This document shows, piece by piece, positions 35,765 to 43,253 of a stretch of 64,000 bases of DNA. The notes beneath the pieces were generated by a model, which saw only the letters and a list, made by a program, of their open reading frames with translations, searched no databases and was not told where the DNA came from. The stretch spans positions 1 to 64,000 of the forward strand of contig JBBDNV010000128.1 of NCBI GenBank assembly GCA_040877415.1. The letters run 5' to 3'. Origin of the DNA: JBBDNV01 sp040877415 (GTDB taxonomy: Bacteria; Planctomycetota; Planctomycetia; Pirellulales; PALSA-1355). Made by a program: the position numbers and the translations under genes. Position 1 is the stretch's first letter; each line of letters opens with the position of its first letter.

Positions 35765-36112
35765 TTATCGTAACGTCAAATCCCGTCGTCGGTTGCTACA
35801 GCGACTGGGGACCGGATTTGAACTTTTCTGAGCAATCATGCTCCAAATGGCTTTTGGCTTTCGTCGTCTCGACGGGGCACCTTGGCACTTCGACCTTTCT
35901 TGCTCCTGACGAAGTGCATAGCCATCGAGTCCTGAGTTTCGCTTCGTGGGGAAGACTCGACCGCCAGACTGCTGGTATCCTCCCGGCTGTGTAGCCCACC
36001 CCTGTTCTTTCTTCTTCCTCGCAAAGTACACCGCCTCAGCCTTACCTAAATTTAATTTACCGCACGCTGACGCGCAATCGATTCTTCCCGATACCGAAGA
36101 TATTCCTTCCAC
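35765..36112 (-). pseudogene. Partial second copy of toxin-like core with a different tail
   Basis: An open frame of 115 codons. Residues about 22-70 (LGKAEAVYFARKKKEQGW ... NSGLDGYALRQEQE) are nearly identical to the core of the gene at 36482-37294, after which the sequence diverges completely (RSKCQGAPSRRRKPK and so on). It has no plausible start of its own and its N-terminal part is lost, so it may be a remnant. But the order core - different tail, directly downstream of a candidate immunity gene, is what orphan toxin tails of polymorphic toxin loci look like. The matching DNA is 35899-36049 against 36673-36826. Confidence 0.55.
35899..36049. repeat. Direct repeat, copy A of toxin-core duplication
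   Basis: About 150 bp that match copy B at 36673-36826 at roughly 88-90 percent by eye, in the same orientation. Shared stretches include GAAGTGCATAGCCATCGAGT and TTCTTTCTTCTTCCTCGCAA. Divergence begins abruptly at both ends, which is the pattern of a segmental duplication with replaced flanks. Confidence 0.85.
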
Positions 36113-36507
36113 AACTTCAGCATTTGCACAACTTCATCGACGAGTTCAAGGCAATCGGTGTTGCCGCATTGTGCTGCCGCGTGAGCGCATTCGTCCATGA
36201 GCGCGTGAAACCGAGGCAATTGTTCGAGCGCCCACGTTTCCGACGCCGTCCATTGAGGTGCGCTCGTGATAAAACCATCGAGCTGGATGTCAAACGCGAG
36301 GTACGTGTAGACAAACGCCGAGAATTTCCAAACCTTGCTGTCTGTCGCCGATCTCCACTCCTGGTCGATAGGAGTTTCGTAAAGCCCCAGTTCGCACCCT
36401 CCGCAATTGAGTAAGCATTCGTCGAACGCGCACAGAAATCTTTTTGCGGGATGCGTGTCCTCCAACGACATGACTGGACGATTAATGGTCTTGCGGCGAT
36501 GTCTCAT
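36052..36507 (-). CDS. Unknown protein, candidate immunity partner
   Basis: 151 aa from ATG 36507, overlapping the stop of the upstream toxin-like gene by 26 bp (a start at ATG 36471 would avoid overlap). It is a helical protein rich in Trp, Phe, Leu and Cys (CAFDECLLNCGGCELG, WRSATDSKVWKFSAFVYTYL). I recognise no family. Its size, acidity and coupling to the upstream gene are those expected of an immunity protein, which is inference only. The next item downstream on this strand is the partial toxin-core copy. Confidence 0.6.
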   Translation of the reverse strand: MRHRRKTINRPVMSLEDTHPAKRFLCAFDECLLNCGGCELGLYETPIDQEWRSATDSKVWKFSAFVYTYLAFDIQLDGFITSAPQWTASETWALEQLPRFHALMDECAHAAAQCGNTDCLELVDEVVQMLKLWKEYLRYREESIARQRAVN

Positions 36508-37294
36508 TTTGTCGATTTTTTGCCTGTTTGATCGCGCGCTGTAACGCAGCTTCCAGCTCAGGATCGTCTAGCCGATCCGGGTGTCCTGTCCGCCCTTCCC
36601 CGGCTACACTAGCCTGCCCGCGTAAGTATTCAGGATCGTGCCCTTGCGCTAGTCCTCGCCTGAAGAAGTCTTCTTGCTCTTTACGAAGTGCATAGCCATC
36701 GAGTCCTGAGTTTCGCTTAGTGGGGAAGACGCGCCCGCCAGACTGCTGGTAACCTCTCGGCTGTACTGCCCACCCTTGTTCTTTCTTCTTCCTCGCAAAG
36801 TATACCGCTTCCGCCTTGCCAAGAAAATCCATGGCAGACTTGTGAACGAGCGACATCCGGTCGCCGGTCGGCTTAAAGCCTTGCGCCTCGGCGCCGAGCA
36901 CGGCGGTGTTGAAGATCTGCACGGCATCGTCACGCGAGAGAGTTCCAGCTCGAACCCGTTTCTCAAGCTCGTAGACCCAGATCTGTGGCATCGCCTGAAC
37001 GCCGGGCACGCGAGCCCAATAGGCCCCCAGGATGGCATTGCGAAGGCCACCTATGAATGCGCCGGCTCCGATACCCGCCCCCACCGCTGCGCCAGCGCCG
37101 GCCCCGCTTCCGACTTTGGGAAGCCAAGAGCTCGTCGGCCCCGTCGTTGGCCAAGTCGACGATTGTGCGCCGCTGAAAGAAACGAGCTGCGCGGTTGTTT
37201 GGTCCCGTTGAAACGCCGCAGTTTGAATCGGATTGGATTCGGCGCCGCTTACTTCGCAAAGCAACGCCAACAGCCGGTCACTCCAGACAGCCAA
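36482..37294 (-). CDS. Polymorphic-toxin-like protein, 5'-truncated
   Basis: 270 aa from TTG 37294; the frame stays open back to an in-frame TGA at about 37355 but has no better start, so the N-terminal part seems to be missing. Order: variable N-terminus, a Gly/Ala-rich hydrophobic hinge (GAGAGAAVGAGIGAGAFIGG, about 64-83) like the linkers before toxin tails in Rhs/large secreted toxins, a helical region, then the core FARKKKEQGW ... GGRVFPTKRNSGLDGYALRKEQ (about 165-205) shared with the downstream partial copy, and a charged tail ending QNETSPQDH. I do not recognise the tail as a named nuclease. Context (overlapping partner, SUKH gene, duplicated core) supports a toxin role. Confidence 0.55.
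   Translation of the reverse strand: MAVWSDRLLALLCEVSGAESNPIQTAAFQRDQTTAQLVSFSGAQSSTWPTTGPTSSWLPKVGSGAGAGAAVGAGIGAGAFIGGLRNAILGAYWARVPGVQAMPQIWVYELEKRVRAGTLSRDDAVQIFNTAVLGAEAQGFKPTGDRMSLVHKSAMDFLGKAEAVYFARKKKEQGWAVQPRGYQQSGGRVFPTKRNSGLDGYALRKEQEDFFRRGLAQGHDPEYLRGQASVAGEGRTGHPDRLDDPELEAALQRAIKQAKNRQNETSPQDH
36673..36826. repeat. Direct repeat, copy B of toxin-core duplication
   Basis: This is the counterpart of 35899-36049. It lies inside the toxin-like gene at 36482-37294 and keeps an open frame there. Boundaries of identity with copy A fall near 36673 and 36826. Confidence 0.85.
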
Positions 37295-37335
37295 CTCTCG
37301 GTAAAAAAGTTCTAACGGTATCCAGTCGCCTCGAC

Positions 37336-37390
37336 TCTGAAATCGAACAGCCCTTCATCGATCACGGTGCAGGGCTGTTCGTCGTTTCAG
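37336..37390. other. Perfect 11-bp inverted repeat upstream of toxin-like gene
   Basis: CGAACAGCCCT (37344-37354) and AGGGCTGTTCG (37371-37381) pair perfectly around a 16-nt loop. The pairing can be extended outward with a 2-nt gap (CTGAAA...TTTCAG). It lies just upstream of the truncated toxin-like gene and could be an operator, attenuator or recombination site. A T-arm-like ATCCAGTCGCCTCGACTC sits next to it (about 37321-37338). Confidence 0.45.
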
Positions 37391-37529
37391 GAATGCGACT
37401 TACGGCGAATGCCAAATAAGTGGGCTGGGTTCAAATCAAGCGCGAGAAAGACCGGGCGACGTCCAAAGTTTCCTACTGTTGGCTTTGGCGAGTTCAAACA
37501 TCCCGTCGCCCCGCAACAAGATGATCGTG

Positions 37530-37552
37530 CCAGAAAATCGGTCGTTTTTCGA
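37530..37552 (+). repeat. AAAATCGGTC dispersed repeat, copy 1
   Basis: CCAGAAAATCGGTCGTTTTT followed by CGA. It is nearly identical to 39036-39057 (TCAAAAATCGGTCATTTTTC plus GA) and related to two copies at 44899-44946. Copies 1 and 2 lie on either side of the DUF1501 gene in the same orientation. The AAAAATnnnnATTTTT shape is partly palindromic. Confidence 0.55.
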
Positions 37553-37569
37553 GATCACTGAACGCGGCA

Positions 37570-38967
37570 TCACCCGATGATCTCCTTCACCACTTCGCCG
37601 CGGGAGATGGGGAACGGACGTCCGAGCGCGTCGTGCAGTTCGGCCGTCGGAGAATAGCCCAGGCAATGGTAAAGGGTGGCCAGCAGGTCCGGTGGGCGGA
37701 CCAGTCCTTCCATCGGTTCGCCGCCGATCGCGTCGGACGCGCCGTGCACGTGTCCCCCACGGATGCCGCCTCCGGCCATGGCCACCGAAAACACATTTCC
37801 CCAATGATCGCGGCCGCCCGCCGCGTTGATTTTTGGAGTGCGACCGAACTCCGCCAGACAAACGACCAACGTGTCGTCGAGCATGCCGCGATCGACCAAA
37901 TCGCCGAGCAAGGCCGAATACGCCTGGTCGAACTGCGGCAGCAGCACGCTGCGCAGCCGCTGGATCTCCCGGGTGTGTGAATCCCAGCACGGGGTATCTG
38001 AAGGCTCGTCGGGAGAGCGAAACCAATTGACTTGAACTAAGCTCACGCCCGCTTCCACCAACCGGCGAGCCAAGAGCACGCTCTGACCGAACTGCGTGCG
38101 CCCGTAACGATCGCGGGCGGCGGCTGGCTCAGCTTCGAGCTGGAAGGCGGCTCGCGAACGTGGCGACGTGAGCAGATCGAACGCCTGCCGCGTGGCGGCG
38201 TCGAACGGCGCCAGCGCTCCGCCGCGCTCGACGGCCGCGCGGTGCCCGTTCATCACGGACAAAAGGGACCGTCGCCCTTCGAGCCTGGTCAGCGGCAAGT
38301 CAGTCGGCAGCGTAAATTCCGGAATCCTGAAGTTGGCCGACGCCGGCTCGCAGCGGAACATCCACGGGTCGAACGCACGACCGAGGAACCCGGCGTCTTG
38401 CCCCGGCCAAATGGAACCATCCGTATTGAAGATCTGGTGCGGCAATCGCACGGCCGAGGGCAGTGACGTAGCGCCGTCACGGAGGCGGCGAATCATCGAA
38501 CCGAAACTCGGCCAGTTGTTGGGCGCGCCCGGATTGGCATTCTCCATGTTCATCGGCGCATGGGGCTGACCGGTCAACATGTAGTAGCCGCTCGATGAAT
38601 GGGCGTTGTCGCCCGTTCGCACGGCGCGCAACAGGCACAGGTGCCTGGCCAACAAGGATGTCTTGGGCAGCAATTCGGCCACGTTCAGGCCGGGTACCGT
38701 CGTGGCAATGGACTTGAGTTCGCCGCGGACCTCGATGGGAGCGTCGGGCTTGGGGTCCCAGGTGGAATGCTGGGCGGGCCCCCCGAACAGAAACAGAACG
38801 ATGCATGACTTGGCGCGCCCGCGACGAGGCGCGGCGTCTTCGGCGGCCGCCTGCCGCAACAAGTCGGGCAATGTCAAACCGGCCACGCCAAGCGACCCAA
38901 TTCGCAGCATCTCTCGTCGCGAAATTCCATCGCACAATCGCACCGGCTGCGACTCAATCGTGAACAT
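37570..38967 (-). CDS. DUF1501 domain protein, Tat-exported (second copy)
   Basis: 465 aa from ATG 38967. The N-terminus carries the export leader ISRREMLRIGSLGVAGLTL (about residues 15-33). Family landmarks follow: VLFLFGGPAQHSTWDPKP, DSHTREIQRLRSVLLP, LAEFGRTPKINAAGGRDHW and HDALGRPFP near the end. It is homologous to but clearly different from the gene at 17011-18396. The neighbour upstream on the same strand (39090-40235) has a CxxCH heme motif, which fits the usual DUF1501-plus-cytochrome pairing of planctomycetes. Both genes are flanked by dispersed repeat copies. Confidence 0.88.
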   Translation of the reverse strand: MFTIESQPVRLCDGISRREMLRIGSLGVAGLTLPDLLRQAAAEDAAPRRGRAKSCIVLFLFGGPAQHSTWDPKPDAPIEVRGELKSIATTVPGLNVAELLPKTSLLARHLCLLRAVRTGDNAHSSSGYYMLTGQPHAPMNMENANPGAPNNWPSFGSMIRRLRDGATSLPSAVRLPHQIFNTDGSIWPGQDAGFLGRAFDPWMFRCEPASANFRIPEFTLPTDLPLTRLEGRRSLLSVMNGHRAAVERGGALAPFDAATRQAFDLLTSPRSRAAFQLEAEPAAARDRYGRTQFGQSVLLARRLVEAGVSLVQVNWFRSPDEPSDTPCWDSHTREIQRLRSVLLPQFDQAYSALLGDLVDRGMLDDTLVVCLAEFGRTPKINAAGGRDHWGNVFSVAMAGGGIRGGHVHGASDAIGGEPMEGLVRPPDLLATLYHCLGYSPTAELHDALGRPFPISRGEVVKEIIG

Positions 38968-39035
38968 GGTTGTGATCTGTCGGACGGTGCGACCATCGCT
39001 GCACCCCGGCAGCGTCAGATTCTGGCCGCTCCTGG

Positions 39036-39057
39036 TCAAAAATCGGTCATTTTTCGA
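39036..39057 (+). repeat. AAAATCGGTC dispersed repeat, copy 2
   Basis: TCAAAAATCGGTCATTTTTC followed by GA, between the DUF1501 gene and the CxxCH-toroid gene, matching 37530-37552 at about 18 of 20 core positions. It may be a regulatory or insertion-target sequence. Confidence 0.55.
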
Positions 39058-39089
39058 CACGGCAAGGGGAACAAGCAAAGGACCGTAAT

Positions 39090-40235
39090 CTAATGCGGCG
39101 ATCGAAGTTCACCACACGCAAAAAGCGCGAGGACGGCATACGCGGTCCCCGCGTTGGAGATGAGATGCCGCGTGTGCCACGCTTGGGACGGAGTGAACCA
39201 CCGACCGCTTTCACGCTGATTACTTTTCAGCCACGTAAGGCCTCGCTGCAGACGAGGATCGCCAGCTGACAGGCCTGCCTGACGAGCCACGAAGATAACG
39301 AAGCCTGTAGCGTATCCGTCACTCGAGAGAGAACTCTTGTAGGCGTCCTCACGCCCAATGTAGGGAAGGAACTGGGTCCCGTACCCCTTTTCAGCCTTTG
39401 CTTTGGTCACTCGATCAGTCTCCAGCGACGGATCGTTGGCGTTGTCAACGAGGTTGGCCATGGACCAACCGCCATCGGGCCGCTGGACGTCCATCAGATT
39501 TGCCAGAATCTCTGCCTTGGCCTCAGCCGGCAGCAGGTCGTCAACGTAAATCGACGCCCAGAGCAACATCGCTTTCTGGTGAAGACTGACTGCCGTCGTT
39601 CTTCTCAAGAATCGACGAACGCCCTCGATTCCCGCTTTGGCTGTCGGGGTGTTGGCATAATCGCCCGGAGCCATTCCGGTTCCGACGGCAGCCAAGGTGA
39701 CTCCGTAATGTTCATCAATCTTCAAGGGCGGTGTATCTCTGAACGGCCAGGCCCAGCCTCCGTCTGAGCGCTGAAGCGTCCACATGTGGTCGAGCGCTTG
39801 GCGGGTAAGCGGATGCAACTTGCCGGTCAGCCAGCGGTCGTTGAGGGCCATTGCCGAGGCCACGCCAATGGCAACGGCTCCGTCGACATCCTTGCACGAA
39901 TAGTCGGGCATCGCCTCCCGCTTCCCTGCGACAATTTCCTCGAAGAATTGCCGAACTTCTGCTGATTGTGGCGAGACACTACCCAGTGTCGGCCGGGCCA
40001 TCAAGTATGGGAACATCGTGTGGCACGCCGTGCAGGCATGAGTTTTCTGCCAGTCCAGCGCGGCGCTGTCGAGGTAGCGAGCCGCTCGCTCCAGGGAGAA
40101 TTCCTTCGCGTGAGGCTCGTTTGGTGCAATGTCCGCAGGCGATTCGACAGATTCCGGAGTTATTGGTTCCGTGGCTTTCGACACGGACGCGATGCAAGCG
40201 GTGACAATAAGGATTGGCCCGGCGAGTTTTCTCAT
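39090..40235 (-). CDS. Secreted CxxCH protein with alpha/alpha-toroid (terpene cyclase-like) repeats
   Basis: 381 aa. A signal peptide (residues 1-21) is followed by a c-type heme motif CTACH (68-72) and a string of helical repeats with WTLQRSDGGWAWPF, NLMDVQRPDGGWSMAN and WLKSNQRESGRWFTPS, i.e. QxxDGxW units like the QW/PSQ motifs of squalene-hopene cyclase and prenyltransferase beta subunits. The catalytic DxDD of cyclases is not visible, so it is probably a structural or binding toroid rather than a terpene cyclase. A heme attached to such a fold is unusual. It is probably periplasmic. It lies upstream of the DUF1501 gene on the same strand. Confidence 0.7.
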   Translation of the reverse strand: MRKLAGPILIVTACIASVSKATEPITPESVESPADIAPNEPHAKEFSLERAARYLDSAALDWQKTHACTACHTMFPYLMARPTLGSVSPQSAEVRQFFEEIVAGKREAMPDYSCKDVDGAVAIGVASAMALNDRWLTGKLHPLTRQALDHMWTLQRSDGGWAWPFRDTPPLKIDEHYGVTLAAVGTGMAPGDYANTPTAKAGIEGVRRFLRRTTAVSLHQKAMLLWASIYVDDLLPAEAKAEILANLMDVQRPDGGWSMANLVDNANDPSLETDRVTKAKAEKGYGTQFLPYIGREDAYKSSLSSDGYATGFVIFVARQAGLSAGDPRLQRGLTWLKSNQRESGRWFTPSQAWHTRHLISNAGTAYAVLALFACGELRSPH

Positions 40236-40497
40236 GGCGTAAGCATACCGCTTGGAGGATTCGAACGAAAGTTAAAAACGTTGGTTTGCTGCGGCTCGCA
40301 GCAGGGCCAAATCGGCGCGAACTCGCAGCCGCGCGTCCTTCCGACAATACGCGTGAATTCTCGGGACGCTAAGACGGTCCTGTAAAACGGATGAGTTTTT
40401 GACACAGTCGGCGAGACGCGTCATCAAACGGTGGTTATTCGGCGCGTCGCAAGCAAGTCATGAGTTGACGCCGAGTGGAGCGGCAAGATGACGTAAG
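40236..40497. other. Intergenic region, nothing convincing
   Basis: About 260 bp between two genes on the same strand. A small hairpin (TGCTGCGGCTCGCAGCA near 40287) is the only structure I see. Confidence 0.3.
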
Positions 40498-42813
40498 TCA
40501 TTGATTTGGCCCAGCCGACCAATGGTTGCCCCAGCCAGAGTAGAGGTCATGAAGAAAGGCTCGCCATTCTTCAGTGGAACGGGAAGGCGGATAGGGAATA
40601 GGTGGTTCCGGCTTGGCGGCGGTCCAGACGACTTCGAATTGGCCGTCCGCTAGTACTCGGCCGATACGCGGAGTCTTGAATGTATGCTGGGTTGCGGGGT
40701 CGATGCGAACGTCGCCTCCCGGAGAACGAATTCTTTGGTTGAGCATGGCGCGGCGAATCTCTGACACGTCAGTGCTCTGCGCGTCAGCAACCGCTTTTGC
40801 CCAGAGCTTCACGCCGAAATAGGCGGCTTCCATCGGATCGGTCACTACTCGTTGAGGTCCGTATTTCGCGCGAAAGCTGGAAACGAATTTGTGATTCTCG
40901 GGCGACTCCACGCTTTGAAAGTAATTCCACGCCGCGTAGTCACCCACCATCGCCGAAACATCCAATTGTCTTAGCGTTTCCTCTTCGACGCTGAACGAGA
41001 TTGTTGGCACTGACTGGGGCGTGATTCCTGCCTTCCGTAGGTCGGTGAAGAACGCCAGGTTGGAATCGCCGTTTATCGAGTTGAGGATGACATCCGGTTT
41101 TGCGCTCCTGATCTTTTCAATAATGGGCTGAACGACAGTGCTTCCGAGCGGCAAATACTCCTCCCCGACCAATTCCGCGCCCAACTCTTTCAGTTGGTCT
41201 TTGATAATTGCGTGTGCCACGCGAGGAAAGACATAGTCGGAACCCACAAGAAAGAATCGCCGTTTGTTTTCGAACGCATACGCCCACTTAACAGCGGGGA
41301 TGATTTGCTGATTCGGTGCAGCCCCCGTGTAAATCACGTTCGGCGATTCTTCGATTCCTTCGTACTGCACGGGATATACCAACAGATGATTGTGCTCTTC
41401 AAAGATCGGCACGACCGTTTTGCGACTTGCCGAGGTCCAACAGCCGAAGACCGTGCAAACATGCTCTTTGTTGATCAGCCGTTCAGCTTCGCGGGCGAAC
41501 GTGGTGGAATCGGATCGGCCGTCTGCCACGACACCCTCGATGGGGCGTCCCAAGAGACCGCCATCGCGGTTTAGCTCGTGGATTGCCAATAACGTGGCAT
41601 CGGCGACCGCCGATTCGTTGTGCGCCATAGTCCCCGTCAGCGAATGCAATATTCCGACTCGGATCGGTTCACCGGTTGGAGGCGTGATCAAAGTTGGCGA
41701 GAGATTGTTCTTATTGGCTCCCGTATTGATTGCCTCCTTCGTGCCACCGTCGCGCGAGCCAAGACCAAACATGAAGAAAGCAGCAGCCGCGGCGGCTACC
41801 AGCGTCATTGCCGTCCCTGCAACCGCTGCCCAGCGAAACCGGCTCTGACTGACTGGGGTCGGGGCGGCGGGCGGCCGTGACAGGTTTGTCGCGGATTGGC
41901 TGGGTAGCGTAATTCCGGCGCCGGACATCGCCGCCAAAAGGGCTTCCAAATCCGCACGCATTTCGTCCATCGACTGGTACCTTTGCTCTGGCTTAGTCGC
42001 CATCGCACGCTGGACGATCTGCGCACATACTGCGGGGACGGTCGCACTGACTTCGCGCGGATCTGGTGGGCCCGCGTTGCAGTGCGCGTACATCACTTGA
42101 ATGATGCTAGCGCTGTCCTGGAATGGGCTCTTACCGGTCAGCAAACTGTAATAGGTGCCTCCCAGAGAGTAGATGTCGCTCCGCGCATCAACTTCGCGCG
42201 ATTCGCATTGCTCCGGGCTCATGTAGTACGGTGTACCGACAATGTGCCCGGCCTGAGTCATCAGCATTGTCTGGCTCTGCGTTCGTTTCGCCAATCCAAA
42301 ATCAGAAACTTTGACGGTCCCGTTTTGCGTAAGCAAGAGATTGGCTGGCTTAATGTCGCGATGGACCAGCCCTACCTCGTGCGCTGCAGACAGCCCCTTA
42401 CACGCTTCAATGGCAATGCGAGTTGCTTCGCCGACAGAGTACGCGCCGGCTTGCTCTAAGTGTTCCGCGGCGCTTCCGGCTGATACGATTTCCATCACCA
42501 AGTAATGTGCGGGGCCTTCCTGGGCTACTTCATAAATCGTCACGGCGTTGGGATGGTTGAGTTTGCCGGCGCTTTTGGCTTCGGCCAGGAAGCGGTGCAA
42601 ACTGGCCTCATCCGCCGACAGATCGGCTGGCAAGACCTTGATAGCGACATCGCGTTCGATGGACGGATCGTGCCCCTTAAGCACCACGCCCATTCCACCA
42701 ACGCCCAGGAGTGCCGTAATCTCGTACTTCCCCAATCGGCGTCCCACCCACTGTTCGGGGGCGCTCTGTAATCCGCTTTGCGACAAGGACGCGGTATCGC
42801 CGCTAAAGTTCAT
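40498..42813 (-). CDS. Serine/threonine receptor kinase with UrtA-like (urea-binding) sensor domain
   Basis: 771 aa from ATG 42813 (a TTG at 42912 would add 33 residues; no Shine-Dalgarno decides). The kinase domain spans about 27-295: Gly-rich loop LLGVGGMGVVLKG, Lys59 in VAIK, catalytic HRDIKPAN (151-158), DFG (171-173) and SPE in the activation segment, all intact. One membrane helix is at about 328-350. The C-terminal part (about 384-757) matches UrtA, the periplasmic urea-binding protein of the UrtABCDE transporter: IRVGILHSLTGTMA, VFGCWTSASRKTVVP, LLVYPVQYEG and YTGAAPNQQ are near-diagnostic. It should be outward-facing with the kinase inside. No urease or transporter genes are nearby. 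It may sense urea or a short amide. Confidence 0.85.
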   Translation of the reverse strand: MNFSGDTASLSQSGLQSAPEQWVGRRLGKYEITALLGVGGMGVVLKGHDPSIERDVAIKVLPADLSADEASLHRFLAEAKSAGKLNHPNAVTIYEVAQEGPAHYLVMEIVSAGSAAEHLEQAGAYSVGEATRIAIEACKGLSAAHEVGLVHRDIKPANLLLTQNGTVKVSDFGLAKRTQSQTMLMTQAGHIVGTPYYMSPEQCESREVDARSDIYSLGGTYYSLLTGKSPFQDSASIIQVMYAHCNAGPPDPREVSATVPAVCAQIVQRAMATKPEQRYQSMDEMRADLEALLAAMSGAGITLPSQSATNLSRPPAAPTPVSQSRFRWAAVAGTAMTLVAAAAAAFFMFGLGSRDGGTKEAINTGANKNNLSPTLITPPTGEPIRVGILHSLTGTMAHNESAVADATLLAIHELNRDGGLLGRPIEGVVADGRSDSTTFAREAERLINKEHVCTVFGCWTSASRKTVVPIFEEHNHLLVYPVQYEGIEESPNVIYTGAAPNQQIIPAVKWAYAFENKRRFFLVGSDYVFPRVAHAIIKDQLKELGAELVGEEYLPLGSTVVQPIIEKIRSAKPDVILNSINGDSNLAFFTDLRKAGITPQSVPTISFSVEEETLRQLDVSAMVGDYAAWNYFQSVESPENHKFVSSFRAKYGPQRVVTDPMEAAYFGVKLWAKAVADAQSTDVSEIRRAMLNQRIRSPGGDVRIDPATQHTFKTPRIGRVLADGQFEVVWTAAKPEPPIPYPPSRSTEEWRAFLHDLYSGWGNHWSAGPNQ

Positions 42814-43253
42814 GGTTTCGCCAAATGAACTAGCCTTATCGCAGTCGACGCCTTTTTTCTCAGCGTCCGCGGCTCGTTCGGGCACCTGAGAATTCACGGT
42901 GAACCTTGGCAAATTGTGGACTTCGGGCAGCAGCCCCGCAGCTGAAGCTTAGGAGTTTTTATTCTACCATGAGTTCTGAGTCACGACACAAGTGCTTAAG
43001 CGGTGCCCTAAAGATCGCCAATCGTGCGGTAGCCGGTCGTCAGACGGAGTGCAATTACGCATCACGGCAGAAAACCAAGTATCGTTGGGTTCTCGGCACG
43101 TCTCATAAAACCCCACATCGGCCGTTTCTCGGGACACCGGCTGGAGGTGCGTAAGAGAGGAGGCGTTTTTCGAGGCGAGCAGCGTCAACTTCCGGATTAC
43201 AATGCGTGGCCGAGGGCACATCCATACGATGCTAGATTGTCGAGGCCCCAGCG
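42814..43253. other. Divergent intergenic region, no gene seen
   Basis: About 440 bp (340 bp if the kinase starts at TTG 42912) between kinase (-) and acyl-CoA synthetase (+) genes. It is AT-richer around 42950-42970 (GGAGTTTTTATTCTACC). I find no repeat or RNA; it presumably holds both promoters. Confidence 0.3.
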
